52,644 nucleotides of DNA, taken from the NCBI GenBank assembly GCA_024711125.1, contig JANJTM010000063.1, forward strand, positions 1-52,644, written 5' to 3'. The stretch's first letter is position 1. Each line of letters starts with the position of its first letter. The position numbers and the translations under genes are program-made. The stretch comes from Rhodothermales bacterium. Lineage in GTDB: Bacteria; Bacteroidota; Rhodothermia; Rhodothermales; UBA10348. The notes beneath the pieces were generated by a model. That model had not been told where the DNA came from. It searched no databases and saw only the letters and a program-made list of their open reading frames with translations. Shown here in pieces: positions 1 through 8,540 of the stretch.

Positions 1-2
1 AG

Positions 3-572
3 CGGGCCCTCGCCGCGCTCGACTCGTTCGTCACGGCTCCGGGCCTCGTCGTGGACGTACGCGGAAACGGAGGGGGCAATACGCCGTCCGCGTTCATCTC
101 GGCGCTCATGGACCGGCCGTGGCGCTGGTGGGCCGAGTCCACCCCCATGCGCATCGCCCTCTTCGCCGCCGGCGCCGAGGCAGGCTACGGCTCGTCTGAT
201 TTCCGCAGGCCGCACATGGCCTGGCCCTCCGAAACGAGCCCCGGAGAGGGGCGATACCGGGGCCCGATCGCGATCCTGGTCGACGAGGGATGCCATTCGG
301 CGTGCGAGGACTTCGTACAACCCTTCCGCGACAACGATCGTGCGACGCTGGTAGGATCGACCACTGCAGGTTCCACCGGCCAACCGTGGTTCGGCGACCT
401 CGGGGACGGCATGTTTCTCTCGGTCGGAACGAAGCGCGAGGTCTTTCCGGACGGTCGGCGATTCGAGGGAGTGGGCGTGGAACCGCACGTCTTCGTGCGA
501 TTGACCGCGCAGGAGCTGAAAGCCGGTCGGGATGTCGAATTGGAGACTGCACTGGACATCCTGCGTCGCTGA
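3..572 (+). CDS. S41 family peptidase, C-terminal part (5' truncated by window)
   Basis: The frame is open from the first bases, so the gene begins outside the window; the first whole codon is at 3. The visible part starts with the beta-strand motif VVDVRGNGGGN typical of S41 (tail-specific/tricorn-core) proteases. The segment DEGCHSACEDF follows, in which the serine (codon at 297-299) is in the place of the S41 nucleophile, and then GSTTAGSTGQP. This last motif has no lysine where CtpA-type enzymes carry their Lys base, which fits the Ser/His/Glu-type S41 peptidases common in Bacteroidota. Such enzymes are usually exported and cut peptides near the C-terminus. The N-terminal signal and any PDZ region cannot be seen. 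The family call is secure; substrate unknown. Confidence 0.85.
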   Translation, partial: RALAALDSFVTAPGLVVDVRGNGGGNTPSAFISALMDRPWRWWAESTPMRIALFAAGAEAGYGSSDFRRPHMAWPSETSPGEGRYRGPIAILVDEGCHSACEDFVQPFRDNDRATLVGSTTAGSTGQPWFGDLGDGMFLSVGTKREVFPDGRRFEGVGVEPHVFVRLTAQELKAGRDVELETALDILRR

Positions 573-610
573 TACCGAGATTCCGACGGCCCCCCGACAA
601 TCGGCCGCCC

Positions 611-1042
611 ATGCACCAGATCCTCCACGAAATCGAGATCCGCGCTCCGATCGCCGACGTGTTCGACGCGGTCTCGGCCCCCGAGGGACTCGACGTCTGG
701 TGGACCCTGAGCGCATCGGGCCAACCCGTCGCCGGCGAGGAGTACCGGTTCTATTTCGGTCCCGGGTTCGACTGGAACGGCGTGGTGCGACGCGTAAGAC
801 CCGGGACGGCCATCGAGTGGCAGATCACCCGCGCCGACCGGGATTGGCAGGGTACGGTGGTCGGACTCGAACTGGAGGAGGCGGGTGACCGGGTGATCGT
901 CCGGTTCAAGCACACGGGATGGGGAGAGGCGAACGCCCACTTCCGCCGCACGTCGACCTGCTGGGCTCTCTACCTGCGCATCCTGAAGCGTTTCCTGGAA
1001 CAGGACATCTACGTTCCCTACGCCAGGCGGGGCGAGGACTGA
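611..1042 (+). CDS. SRPBCC / AHSA1-like domain protein
   Basis: A 143-residue protein with the START/Bet v1-like pattern: an N-terminal strand with IRAPIADVFDAVS, a WW pair near residue 34 (DVWWTL), central strands, and a long C-terminal helix (CWALYLRILKRFLEQ). AHSA1/CalC-type SRPBCC proteins form a hydrophobic ligand pocket; the ligand cannot be told from sequence. The ATG at 611 is chosen because the fold begins right after it, although the frame stays open further upstream. It lies 38 bases after the S41 gene on the same strand and may be co-transcribed. Predicted cytoplasmic: no signal peptide. Confidence 0.75.
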   Translation: MHQILHEIEIRAPIADVFDAVSAPEGLDVWWTLSASGQPVAGEEYRFYFGPGFDWNGVVRRVRPGTAIEWQITRADRDWQGTVVGLELEEAGDRVIVRFKHTGWGEANAHFRRTSTCWALYLRILKRFLEQDIYVPYARRGED

Positions 1043-1111
1043 CGCCGGGCAGGCCGGGGGAGGGCGCGAGGCAGCCGCCCGGAACGGCAGGAGCCGCCCG
1101 TCGACGGTCGT

Positions 1112-1498
1112 CTATGCGCGAGACCGGGCGGGCACGGCGTAGTATCCCACGAGAAGGCCCTGGGCAATGAACAGGAGGAAATGCGGATGCATTCCGTGCC
1201 CCAGGTACGCCCACAGCCCGAAGGCCAGCGTGGCGATCGCGACCACTGCGGGCGCGGAGCCCGGAGGAGCGGTACGACGCAGGCTGGACCACGCGGCCAG
1301 GATGACGATGGCGCCGAAACCCGCCATGGTGAACGATCCGTACAGCCACCCGATCTTCAGTCCCGTGACGGCTTCGCCATCGACCGAGGCTGCGGCCAGC
1401 ACCGGTTCGAAGGACGGCCAACCCATGAACGCGTGCGGGATCGCGGACAGCAGAAGGGTGCAGCCGGCCACCAGGCCGACGATGGCTCGCGATTTCAT
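1112..1498 (-). CDS. small four-helix integral membrane protein, unknown family
   Basis: 128 residues starting MKSRAIVGLV. About four hydrophobic segments (near residues 5-24, 48-70, 82-99 and 104-121) are separated by short polar loops, with HGMHPHF before the last helix. I do not recognise the family. The ATG at 1498 is preferred over an upstream in-frame codon because the extra 13 residues are proline-rich and precede a natural membrane-insertion start. It lies 51 bases downstream of the YgjV-type gene, so it is probably the last gene of the minus-strand run beginning at 8413. Confidence 0.6.
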   Translation of the reverse strand: MKSRAIVGLVAGCTLLLSAIPHAFMGWPSFEPVLAAASVDGEAVTGLKIGWLYGSFTMAGFGAIVILAAWSSLRRTAPPGSAPAVVAIATLAFGLWAYLGHGMHPHFLLFIAQGLLVGYYAVPARSRA

Positions 1499-1549
1499 GG
1501 GGTCAGCGGTTGGCGGAGGGCCGAAGGTACCGGCCACGATCGAAACGCG

Positions 1550-2068
1550 CTACACCCCCACCAGGCGCTGCTGCTTCCAGGTCCACCAAAGCATGTACCC
1601 GCCGCTGGCGATCGTCAGCGCATCGCTCGACAGCCCGGGGATGGAGCCTACGATCAGGTTGTGCCCCGTCCAGAACGGCACGCAGGCCAGGAGCAGCGCG
1701 CGAAAGCGCAGCACCTCGGTCTGGTAGCGCCCTATGCTCGTCACCGCCATCGCGATGGAGGCGAACACCGACGGCCACCCCTGCCAGGACAGGGCCAGGC
1801 CGAGCGCGATGACCGGCAGCATGCCGAGATAGATCTTCCGAAAGCCCGGCCGGGTCCCCAGGGGAATGGCGAGCACGGCCTGGAGGCCGGCGAGGGTAGC
1901 CATGATGGACCCCGTGTACGCCCCGACAAGCACGTAATGGAGGCCGAACAGGAAGGCGCCCAGCGCCTGGCCCCACAGCATGGCCGTGCGACCGCGCAGG
2001 AACGGCCAGAGCACGTTCAACGCGACGCCCGAAAACCCCAGCAGGTTGGGAAGCAGTGCGGTTTCCAC
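1550..2068 (-). CDS. YgjV-type inner membrane protein
   Basis: 172 residues, almost wholly hydrophobic, with about six predicted membrane segments. The start (LLGFSGVALNVLWPFLRGR), a mid-protein FGLHYVLVGAYTGS and a helix followed by GRYQTEVLRFRALL resemble the Imp-YgjV family, whose E. coli member is about 180 residues; function is not established. Its start is 10 bases after the GH127 stop on the same strand, implying co-transcription. Family call from remembered pattern only, so moderate confidence. Confidence 0.6.
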   Translation of the reverse strand: METALLPNLLGFSGVALNVLWPFLRGRTAMLWGQALGAFLFGLHYVLVGAYTGSIMATLAGLQAVLAIPLGTRPGFRKIYLGMLPVIALGLALSWQGWPSVFASIAMAVTSIGRYQTEVLRFRALLLACVPFWTGHNLIVGSIPGLSSDALTIASGGYMLWWTWKQQRLVGV

Positions 2069-2078
2069 GGAATACCGC

Positions 2079-4127
2079 TCAGGACTTCGGCTGGTAGATG
2101 AGCGGAAACGCGGCGATGCGCAGCGTCGACGCTCCGTAGGGGATCAGCGTCAGGGTCTCCGGCTCGCCGGGAGGGAGCCGTACGGGGCTGGGCGGAAGTG
2201 GCCCGGCCGCGGCGTTGTACTCCTTCCAGGCATCGATGCGGCGCCCCGCGGCGAGGATCCGGATCGGGGCCGTCTCCCGTGTCCAGGGGTACGCCGCACC
2301 GGCGAAGCCCGGTGTCGCGTCGGCCGCGGGCTCGCGTCGCAAGATCTCCAGCGAGGACGAGGGATCGTCCGTGTCGAGCAGGAGCCCGTAGTTCCACGCC
2401 TGCGCCGGGTGGAATTCGACGTGCATGGTTCCGATCGAACCCGGTTCGAGGCCCACGGCCCGGGAGGCGTCCTCCCGGCGCTCCCCTTCGACGTCCAGCG
2501 CGAACAGCAGGGGCCCACGTTCGACCGCGACCGAGCGTTCGTGCCACCGCGACACGGCGATCGGAAGGTCCATGACGAGTTCGACGACGTCGCCGTCGCT
2601 CCACGTGCGGTCGATGACCGCGAACGTGCCGGCCTCGGAAGGCACGCCGGCCGCGGTTCCGTTGAGCGTCAAGCCCACCGACGTGGCCCACCCGGGCACG
2701 CGAAGGTGGAGCGGGAACGCCACCGGGGCAGATGTCGAGATCGTGAACCGCACCGAGCCCTCGAACGGGTAGTCCGTCTCCTCGCGCAGCGTGATCGGGA
2801 CGGCGCCGGTGCCGACCGTGGTCGTGACCGTGGAAGGGCCGTACACCGGAGCGGCCAGTCCACCGCCCGGCGCGCGCAACCACATCGTGCGCACGTACTT
2901 CGGCCAACCCTGGTGCAGGTTCGCGGTGCAGCACGGATACCCGGTCAGGAGGCCGAAACACGTCGCGTCCTCGTATCCCGTCACGAAGATCTGCTGGTGC
3001 TCGTCGGCGATGCGTACCTGGTTGACCTGCTGGAAGTACTGCCGGCCCGTATAGTCGGGCAGGGTCATGGTCGGAAGCGCGTTGTACGCCACGCGCTCGA
3101 GCCGGTCGGCGAAATCGACCCGGCCGGTCAGCCCCACGAGGTACTCCAGCGAGTACATGAACTCGACGACCGCGCAGAGCTCCGTTCCGTGCGTGGGGTC
3201 GGTTCCGTGCAATTCCTCGTCCCCGGTGAACATCCCGATGGGCAGCCCGTGCTTTTCCATGAGCCCGGCGAGGCCGCGATCGACCGCGTCGAGGTACTCA
3301 AGATCGCCCGTCTGCCGGTACTGCACGGCGGGCTGCTTGACCGCCATGGCGACGTTCACCACGTGCGTACGCCAGTAATCGTCGGCCGTCTTCCCTGCCG
3401 CGAAGTCGCCGGTCCAGTCGTCGGTCCGGTCGAAGAGCGCCTGCCCCAGGTCGAGCAATTCGCGGTCCCCCGTCAGGTCGTACAGCCACTGCACGCTCGC
3501 CTGGTTCTCCCCGCCCCGCGCCTTGCCCCAGCCCGTCCACCGGTCGAGCGGTTGGGACGGAAGCATGGATGCCTGGTAGCGGAAATACTTCCGCATGAAC
3601 TCGATCACGCGCTCGTCGCCGGTCGCCTCGTGGTGCTGCTGCAGCACCTTGAGCATCACCATGCGCGGCCACCAGTCGGCCCGGTTGAGCCGCTGTTCCT
3701 GCGGAAGGTTCTCGGTGCCCGGCCCCTCGGGGGTCGGACCGAAATAGCCGCTCTCCTGCTGCGAGGCGAGCGTCCACTCGATGTACGGGCGCGCCTTCGC
3801 GACGAGCGCCGAATCGCCGAGGATGTGCGCCAGCGGCACCAGGCCGTCGAGCCAGTAGGGTCCGCGTTCCCACGCGTCCCCGTCGCCCCCGACCCAGCCG
3901 TTGCGGGGTCCGACCGTCGGATACCACTCGTCGAGGTGCCCCGTCATGCCGCTCGCCATGTTCTCGAGCTCGGTGCGCAGCCACCCCTCGGGGCGGACGT
4001 GCCCGAGGGGTAGCGGCGCGTACGCGGGTTCGACGAGCGGCGCCCGGCCCATGGCGGGATCGCGCGGCGGTTGGGCGGTGCAGCCCGCGACGAGGAGCAG
4101 GACGATCAGGGCCGGGGAGGTGCGCAT
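2079..4127 (-). CDS. GH127-family lipoprotein (beta-L-arabinofuranosidase-like)
   Basis: 682 residues with a lipoprotein signal (lipobox LVAGC, Cys16), so probably outer-membrane or periplasmic. The body matches the GH127/DUF1680 (alpha/alpha)6 barrel: WWPRMVMLKVLQQH near 152-165, GTELCAVVEFM with Glu316 and Cys318, and the paired cysteines Cys399-Cys400 in GYPCCTANLHQGWPK. In characterised GH127 enzymes a Glu, a Cys and a Cys-Cys pair bind zinc and one of the pair is the nucleophile; all are present. A beta-sandwich C-terminus follows. Expected role: removing arabinofuranose or related sugars from plant or algal glycans. It sits 7 bases after the S33 gene. Family confident, sugar specificity not. 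Confidence 0.85.
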   Translation of the reverse strand: MRTSPALIVLLLVAGCTAQPPRDPAMGRAPLVEPAYAPLPLGHVRPEGWLRTELENMASGMTGHLDEWYPTVGPRNGWVGGDGDAWERGPYWLDGLVPLAHILGDSALVAKARPYIEWTLASQQESGYFGPTPEGPGTENLPQEQRLNRADWWPRMVMLKVLQQHHEATGDERVIEFMRKYFRYQASMLPSQPLDRWTGWGKARGGENQASVQWLYDLTGDRELLDLGQALFDRTDDWTGDFAAGKTADDYWRTHVVNVAMAVKQPAVQYRQTGDLEYLDAVDRGLAGLMEKHGLPIGMFTGDEELHGTDPTHGTELCAVVEFMYSLEYLVGLTGRVDFADRLERVAYNALPTMTLPDYTGRQYFQQVNQVRIADEHQQIFVTGYEDATCFGLLTGYPCCTANLHQGWPKYVRTMWLRAPGGGLAAPVYGPSTVTTTVGTGAVPITLREETDYPFEGSVRFTISTSAPVAFPLHLRVPGWATSVGLTLNGTAAGVPSEAGTFAVIDRTWSDGDVVELVMDLPIAVSRWHERSVAVERGPLLFALDVEGERREDASRAVGLEPGSIGTMHVEFHPAQAWNYGLLLDTDDPSSSLEILRREPAADATPGFAGAAYPWTRETAPIRILAAGRRIDAWKEYNAAAGPLPPSPVRLPPGEPETLTLIPYGASTLRIAAFPLIYQPKS

Positions 4128-4134
4128 GGAGGGT

Positions 4135-5160
4135 TCAGAGCGCGCCCGCGTCGACGTCCCTGATGAAGGAGATGAGGCCGGCGGCGTAGGTCGCCTCGTC
4201 GTCCCACATGGCCATGTGGCTGCCGTTCGGGCAGTAGAGATAGCGTCCCTTCGGGAGCTGGGTCGCCATCCACTCCATGTACTTCGGGTCCATCGTGTCG
4301 TGCTCGGCGCCGATGACCAGCGTCGGAACGCCGATGTTGGGCAGATCCGCCGAGCGGTCCCACGTCTCGAGGCGACCGGAGATGCCGAATTCCGACGGGC
4401 CCTGCATGAGCTTGTAGACGTGGTAATTCATGTTCGCGAACGCCCGGTTCACCGCGTCCGGCCATGTCTCGAGCGGCATACGCAAGACGTGTTCGACGTA
4501 GTAGTACCGGTTGAGCAGCTCGGCGTAGCGGGGATTCCCGAAGTCGTTCGCGGCCTCGAGCGCCTGGATTTCGGCCAGCACGTCGGGCGGAAGCTGCGGA
4601 CCCAGTACTTCGGCAGCGTACCGGTCATACTCGGGGCAGCTCGCCATCATGTTCGAGATGATGAGCCCCTTCAGGTGCTGCTGGTACTTCAGGGCGTATT
4701 CGGTAGCGAGGATTCCGCCCCAGGAGTGGCCCAGCAGGTAGAAATTGCTCGAATCCAGGCCAAGCGCCTGTCGTACCTGTTCCACCTCCTCGACGAACCG
4801 CTCGGTGGTCCAGAGGTCGTCGTAGCTCGATTGCAGCGAGTCCGAAAGCGACAGGAAGAGCGAGTCGTTGCCGGCCGTGCCCGTGCGGTGCGAGCCGAGC
4901 TGGTTGTAGTAGTAGTACTCGAAGCCCTCGTTCGGGAAGTGCCGGTCGAGCACTTCGAAGTACTCGCTCGTCGCGGCCGGCCCGCCGTGGAGCAGGAGCA
5001 CCTTGATCTTCGGGTTGTCGCCGACCTTGCGTGTATAGACCTCGAATTCACCCATCGGGGTCGAGATCGGGATCATGCGTTCGGCGGGGGCCACGGGAGC
5101 CGGCGCCGGGGCGCCGCATGCGGCCGCGAACATCGTCACGGCCAGGAGGACGTTCTTCAT
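4135..5160 (-). CDS. proline iminopeptidase-like alpha/beta hydrolase (S33), lipoprotein
   Basis: 341 residues from ATG 5160. The signal ends in a lipobox (FAAAC, Cys15). The S33 features are in order: LLLHGGPA oxyanion region (residues 55-62), GHSWGG nucleophile elbow with Ser136, Asp278 in IGAEHD and His305 in NGSHM. The cap region carries the acidic EYDRYAAEV/NRYYYVEH pattern of proline iminopeptidases, which release N-terminal proline from peptides. Lipidation and the neighbouring M28 peptidase suggest extracytoplasmic peptide trimming. An upstream in-frame ATG (5187) would add nine residues before the signal and is less likely. Confidence 0.85.
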   Translation of the reverse strand: MKNVLLAVTMFAAACGAPAPAPVAPAERMIPISTPMGEFEVYTRKVGDNPKIKVLLLHGGPAATSEYFEVLDRHFPNEGFEYYYYNQLGSHRTGTAGNDSLFLSLSDSLQSSYDDLWTTERFVEEVEQVRQALGLDSSNFYLLGHSWGGILATEYALKYQQHLKGLIISNMMASCPEYDRYAAEVLGPQLPPDVLAEIQALEAANDFGNPRYAELLNRYYYVEHVLRMPLETWPDAVNRAFANMNYHVYKLMQGPSEFGISGRLETWDRSADLPNIGVPTLVIGAEHDTMDPKYMEWMATQLPKGRYLYCPNGSHMAMWDDEATYAAGLISFIRDVDAGAL

Positions 5161-5196
5161 CGCTTCTGGGCTGGGTGGGTGATCCAAGGCGAGGCG

Positions 5197-6747
5197 TCAG
5201 CGCGGGGTGCGCTGCGGCGGCCGGCAGGTAGGCCAGGCGCGCGGCTGTCCGGTGCGCGGATCGGTCGGCAGCAGGCCCTTGACGCGACCGGTCCGCTCCG
5301 GGTCCTCGCTCGCCATGTACGCCAGCATCGCGGCCAGCGTGGCGTTCTCGGCCAGGTCGTCGAACACGATCTTGTCGTACGTGTCGCGGTTCGTATGCCA
5401 CGTGTACTGGCGGTACTCGTCGTAGGGCGACTGCAGGCGGAAGGAGGGCAGGCCCGCGCACACGAAAGACGTATGGTCGCTGCCGGAGTTGGCCTGCGGT
5501 CCGGGCACCTCGATCAGCGTGCGCTCGCGGATCGTGGAGGGCACGGCGGCCATCCATTTCGGAAGAAACTCGGCCGAAGACAGCAGGCCCTGGCCCTCGA
5601 TGCGTTCGAACCGCCATGTGCCGTTGTCCTGGTTGAACGCCACCTGCAGGCCCTCCATGACCTCCGGATGATCGTCGCGGAACGCGGCCGAGCCGATCAG
5701 GCCCATCTCCTCGTTCGCCCAGTGGCCGATGAGGATCGTGCGCTTGGGATTCGGATAGGTGGCCTTCAGGATGCGCGCGGCCTCGAGCATCGTGAGCGAA
5801 CCGGTGCCGTTGTCGAGCGCACCCGTCGCACCGCCCCAGGAATCGAGATGCGCCCCGAGGAGCACGTACTCGTTCGGCTTCTCGGATCCGCGCATCTCGG
5901 CGACGACGTTGAACTGGGGTACGACGCCGAGGTCGCGCGAGGTCGCGTTCACCCGCAGTTTCGGCGCATGCCCGCTCTCGAGCAGCCGGAAGAGCAGCCC
6001 GTAGTCCTCGCACGAGAGGTCGAACGACACCGCCTTCTGCGACTGGGCCGAGAAGATCTTGTTGACGCCCCATCCGCCCGACCACTGCGAGGAGACGAAT
6101 CCGGCGACCCCGACGGAATCCAGTACGGCCGTTCGACGGCGGAAGTCGGCGACGGGTTGCCACCGTTCCTCGACCGCCCGCCGAAGCGCGGCCCGTTCCT
6201 CGTCGATGTGCTGCACGGTCTCCGGCCGGGCATTAGCCTTCAATTCCTGGGGCGCGCGGCACATCGGCTCGGGCGCGGATACCATCACGAATTTTCCGCG
6301 GGCCGATGCGAGCCAGGCCGCCGCGGTCTCCTTCGACAGCCCGGCCGGCGGCATCACGACCTCGGCCTCGACCGGTCCGTCGGTCGCGGCGCTGTACGAC
6401 AGGAGCTCCGCTTCCAGCGACTGCAGGCGCGGCGCCACCAGGTCGACGTGCAGGAATCCGGCGTCCCATCCCCGCCAGGTTCCGACTTCCTCCTTGCGGG
6501 CGGTGACACCCCACGAGGCGTAGGTATCCAGCAGCCACCGCTGGGCCTGGTCGAGCTGCGGTGAACCGGCGAGGCGGGGTCCCACGACGTCGATCAACTG
6601 GTGCCCGAGCGAGCGGGTCTGCGACTCCACGACGCCGGTCTGCCACATGGCCTTGATGACCGGATCGTCGGTGGGGAAGTGCTGGGCCGACACGGGGAGG
6701 GCGGCGCAGGCGAAAAGGACCAGGGCGGTCAGGCGGCGAATGCGCAT
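5197..6747 (-). CDS. M28 family zinc peptidase, secreted
   Basis: 516 residues starting MRIRRLTALVLF, with a signal peptide cut near VSAQ (residue 21). The M28 metal centre is complete in the second half: His300 in GAHLDSW, bridging Asp312 in ALDNGTG, catalytic/metal Glu356-Glu357 in WANEEMG, Asp374 in NQDNGT, and a late His in SGSDHTSF. The region before it (about residues 110-270) is the PA-like inserted domain often seen in secreted M28 aminopeptidases and carboxypeptidases. An ATG 26 codons upstream would put a charged stretch before the signal and is rejected. Neighbouring esterase and S33 genes are 55 and 36 bases away, consistent with one transcript. Confidence 0.88.
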   Translation of the reverse strand: MRIRRLTALVLFACAALPVSAQHFPTDDPVIKAMWQTGVVESQTRSLGHQLIDVVGPRLAGSPQLDQAQRWLLDTYASWGVTARKEEVGTWRGWDAGFLHVDLVAPRLQSLEAELLSYSAATDGPVEAEVVMPPAGLSKETAAAWLASARGKFVMVSAPEPMCRAPQELKANARPETVQHIDEERAALRRAVEERWQPVADFRRRTAVLDSVGVAGFVSSQWSGGWGVNKIFSAQSQKAVSFDLSCEDYGLLFRLLESGHAPKLRVNATSRDLGVVPQFNVVAEMRGSEKPNEYVLLGAHLDSWGGATGALDNGTGSLTMLEAARILKATYPNPKRTILIGHWANEEMGLIGSAAFRDDHPEVMEGLQVAFNQDNGTWRFERIEGQGLLSSAEFLPKWMAAVPSTIRERTLIEVPGPQANSGSDHTSFVCAGLPSFRLQSPYDEYRQYTWHTNRDTYDKIVFDDLAENATLAAMLAYMASEDPERTGRVKGLLPTDPRTGQPRAWPTCRPPQRTPR

Positions 6748-6802
6748 GGCGGCAGGAGCGTTTGATTCCGTCAGGTAGACAAAATAGTCCTCGGCGGGCG
6801 GC

Positions 6803-8413
6803 TCAGTACCTCCACCCGGCGACATCCGCCCCGGGGGGTGCGTTGCGCACGATGTGCTCGGCCATGATGCGCATCAACTCGTCGCTCCCGAACGGTCGCC
6901 AGCCGTGCCCACCCCGCTTCCCGTACGTGAAGGAGCCGGCGTAGTGCGGGTCTGTCGTGGACTCGAGGAATTCCTCCATGTGGTAGACCCCGAAATCGAG
7001 GAAGAAGTTGTCCATCAGGCCGACGTAGGTGTGCAGCTTTCCGACCAGTTTCGGGCCGAGGGTCGCCCAGTCCCGTTGCAGGATGTGGCGCAGGTCGTAG
7101 TGCTCGCGCCAGTACTCGGCGACGGACGGATCGATGGTGCCCGTGGCCTTGTCGAAGAGCGGCTTGAAGTACCCGTCGTCGCCGACCGGTCCGAAGACCG
7201 CGCTCCAGATGTCGAGCTGCTCGCCCGAGCGGCCCTTCGTTCCGTTGACGAGTTCCATGCGGTTGCGCTGCTCGGACGTGAGCAGCGCTTCGCCCGTCAG
7301 GTGGTCGCGTGTATTGATGATCGGCGCGCGATACCACTCCTTCTGCCGCCAGAACGCGTTCGTATCCTCGTAGATGTTGATGCCTTCCACGTTGCGGAAG
7401 TCGAGCGGGTCGGGCGCGAACGCCCACGATCCGCCGTAGAAGTCCGGGTAGAAGACCTGGAGGGCGAAGGCCTCCCAGCCGCCCGTGGATCCGCCCGTGA
7501 GCGTGCGCGCCCACCCTTCCGGGATCGCGCGGAATCGCCGTTCGAATTCGGGGACCAGTTCCTGGTGGATCGCGTCGCCGAAGGGTCCGCAGTTCGCCGA
7601 ATTGACCGCGTACGAATCGTCGAAATACGGGCACGGGTGCTGGATCGTCACGGCGAGGAACCGCGGGAAGCCGTCTCCCGTCCACGCGTCGAAGAACTCC
7701 GAGCCCTCCCGGAAGCCGAACGGCGGGCGCAGCGAGAAGTGACCCTGGTTGTAGACGGTCGGGTAGCGGACCCCGGGGTGCTCGTCGTAGCCTCTTGGCA
7801 GCAGCACCGTCATGCCGAGGAAGATGTCACGCCCCCAGAATTCCGAAAGGATGTCGCTGCGGATCTTGAACCGCCTGACCCACTCGGTATCGGGTGGAAT
7901 CTCGGCGGGCGGCATGACCCGATCGACGGACAGCCAGACGGTTTCCCTGGAGGTCGGGTCGAAGTCGATGGTTTTCGGAACGCTGTACAGGTTGCCTTCG
8001 GAAACGCGCCAGTCCTGCCCCTCCCACCGGTCGTCGTGCATCCAGAGCACGTGGCCGTCGCTGCGCCGGAACTCGCTGTAGCGGCTGATGACGGCCTGGA
8101 CACGGTACGTCCCGGCCGGCAACTCGGTGAGGGAGCGCGGCGGGTAGCCGAGAACGGACGCGTCGAACGTCACGTGTTCCTCGGGCCCGAGGTTTTCCAC
8201 GTCGACGCCGAAGAAGGGTACGCCGTAGCGGCCGACCTGCAATCGCGGCTCCCTCGTGTCGTCCCGGGCGAATACCAGGAAGACCCGGCCCGTGAGCGGG
8301 CCTCCGTCGACCACTTCGTCGTACGAAACCTTGAAGACGGGCCCGTTCTGGCCGTAGGCAGGGAGCAGGGGCAGCAGCGCGAGGGCGACGAGGAGCGAAA
8401 AGCGGCGGTTCAT
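6803..8413 (-). CDS. secreted esterase, enterochelin-esterase/esterase-D-like fold
   Basis: 536 residues with a signal peptide (LLPLLPAYGQ, cut near residue 21). Residues 25-190 form a beta-rich N-terminal domain. From about residue 195 the alpha/beta-hydrolase part begins (TVLLPRGYD, then YPTVYNQGHF). The nucleophile elbow is GGSTGGW with Ser309, and GKRGGHGWRP near residue 508 offers the catalytic His. This order matches the Esterase-D/IroE-like family that includes feruloyl and other esterases. Given GH127 in the same run, a carbohydrate-esterase role is plausible but is inference. It is the first gene of the minus-strand run; its promoter should lie in 8414-8540, shared with the divergent flavoprotein gene. 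Confidence 0.75.
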   Translation of the reverse strand: MNRRFSLLVALALLPLLPAYGQNGPVFKVSYDEVVDGGPLTGRVFLVFARDDTREPRLQVGRYGVPFFGVDVENLGPEEHVTFDASVLGYPPRSLTELPAGTYRVQAVISRYSEFRRSDGHVLWMHDDRWEGQDWRVSEGNLYSVPKTIDFDPTSRETVWLSVDRVMPPAEIPPDTEWVRRFKIRSDILSEFWGRDIFLGMTVLLPRGYDEHPGVRYPTVYNQGHFSLRPPFGFREGSEFFDAWTGDGFPRFLAVTIQHPCPYFDDSYAVNSANCGPFGDAIHQELVPEFERRFRAIPEGWARTLTGGSTGGWEAFALQVFYPDFYGGSWAFAPDPLDFRNVEGINIYEDTNAFWRQKEWYRAPIINTRDHLTGEALLTSEQRNRMELVNGTKGRSGEQLDIWSAVFGPVGDDGYFKPLFDKATGTIDPSVAEYWREHYDLRHILQRDWATLGPKLVGKLHTYVGLMDNFFLDFGVYHMEEFLESTTDPHYAGSFTYGKRGGHGWRPFGSDELMRIMAEHIVRNAPPGADVAGWRY

Positions 8414-8540
8414 GGCAGGCGCGGATATGGAGCGTTTTGTCCCAATTCGATCTTAACCTGTGCGATCGGTGGATTCAAGGGTTGCCCGCGCCCGCGCGAG
8501 ACCCTAGACTCACGCCCGCAACCGAAGCCCGGAGGGCAAC

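Noticed and set aside
1980-4013. 677-codon open frame on the plus strand
   Set aside because: It lies antisense to the GH127 gene, is Arg/Pro/Gly-rich and has no family features; GC-rich DNA routinely leaves this antisense frame open.
3901-6564. 887-codon open frame on the plus strand
   Set aside because: Antisense to the S33 and M28 genes, whose catalytic motifs are intact on the other strand.
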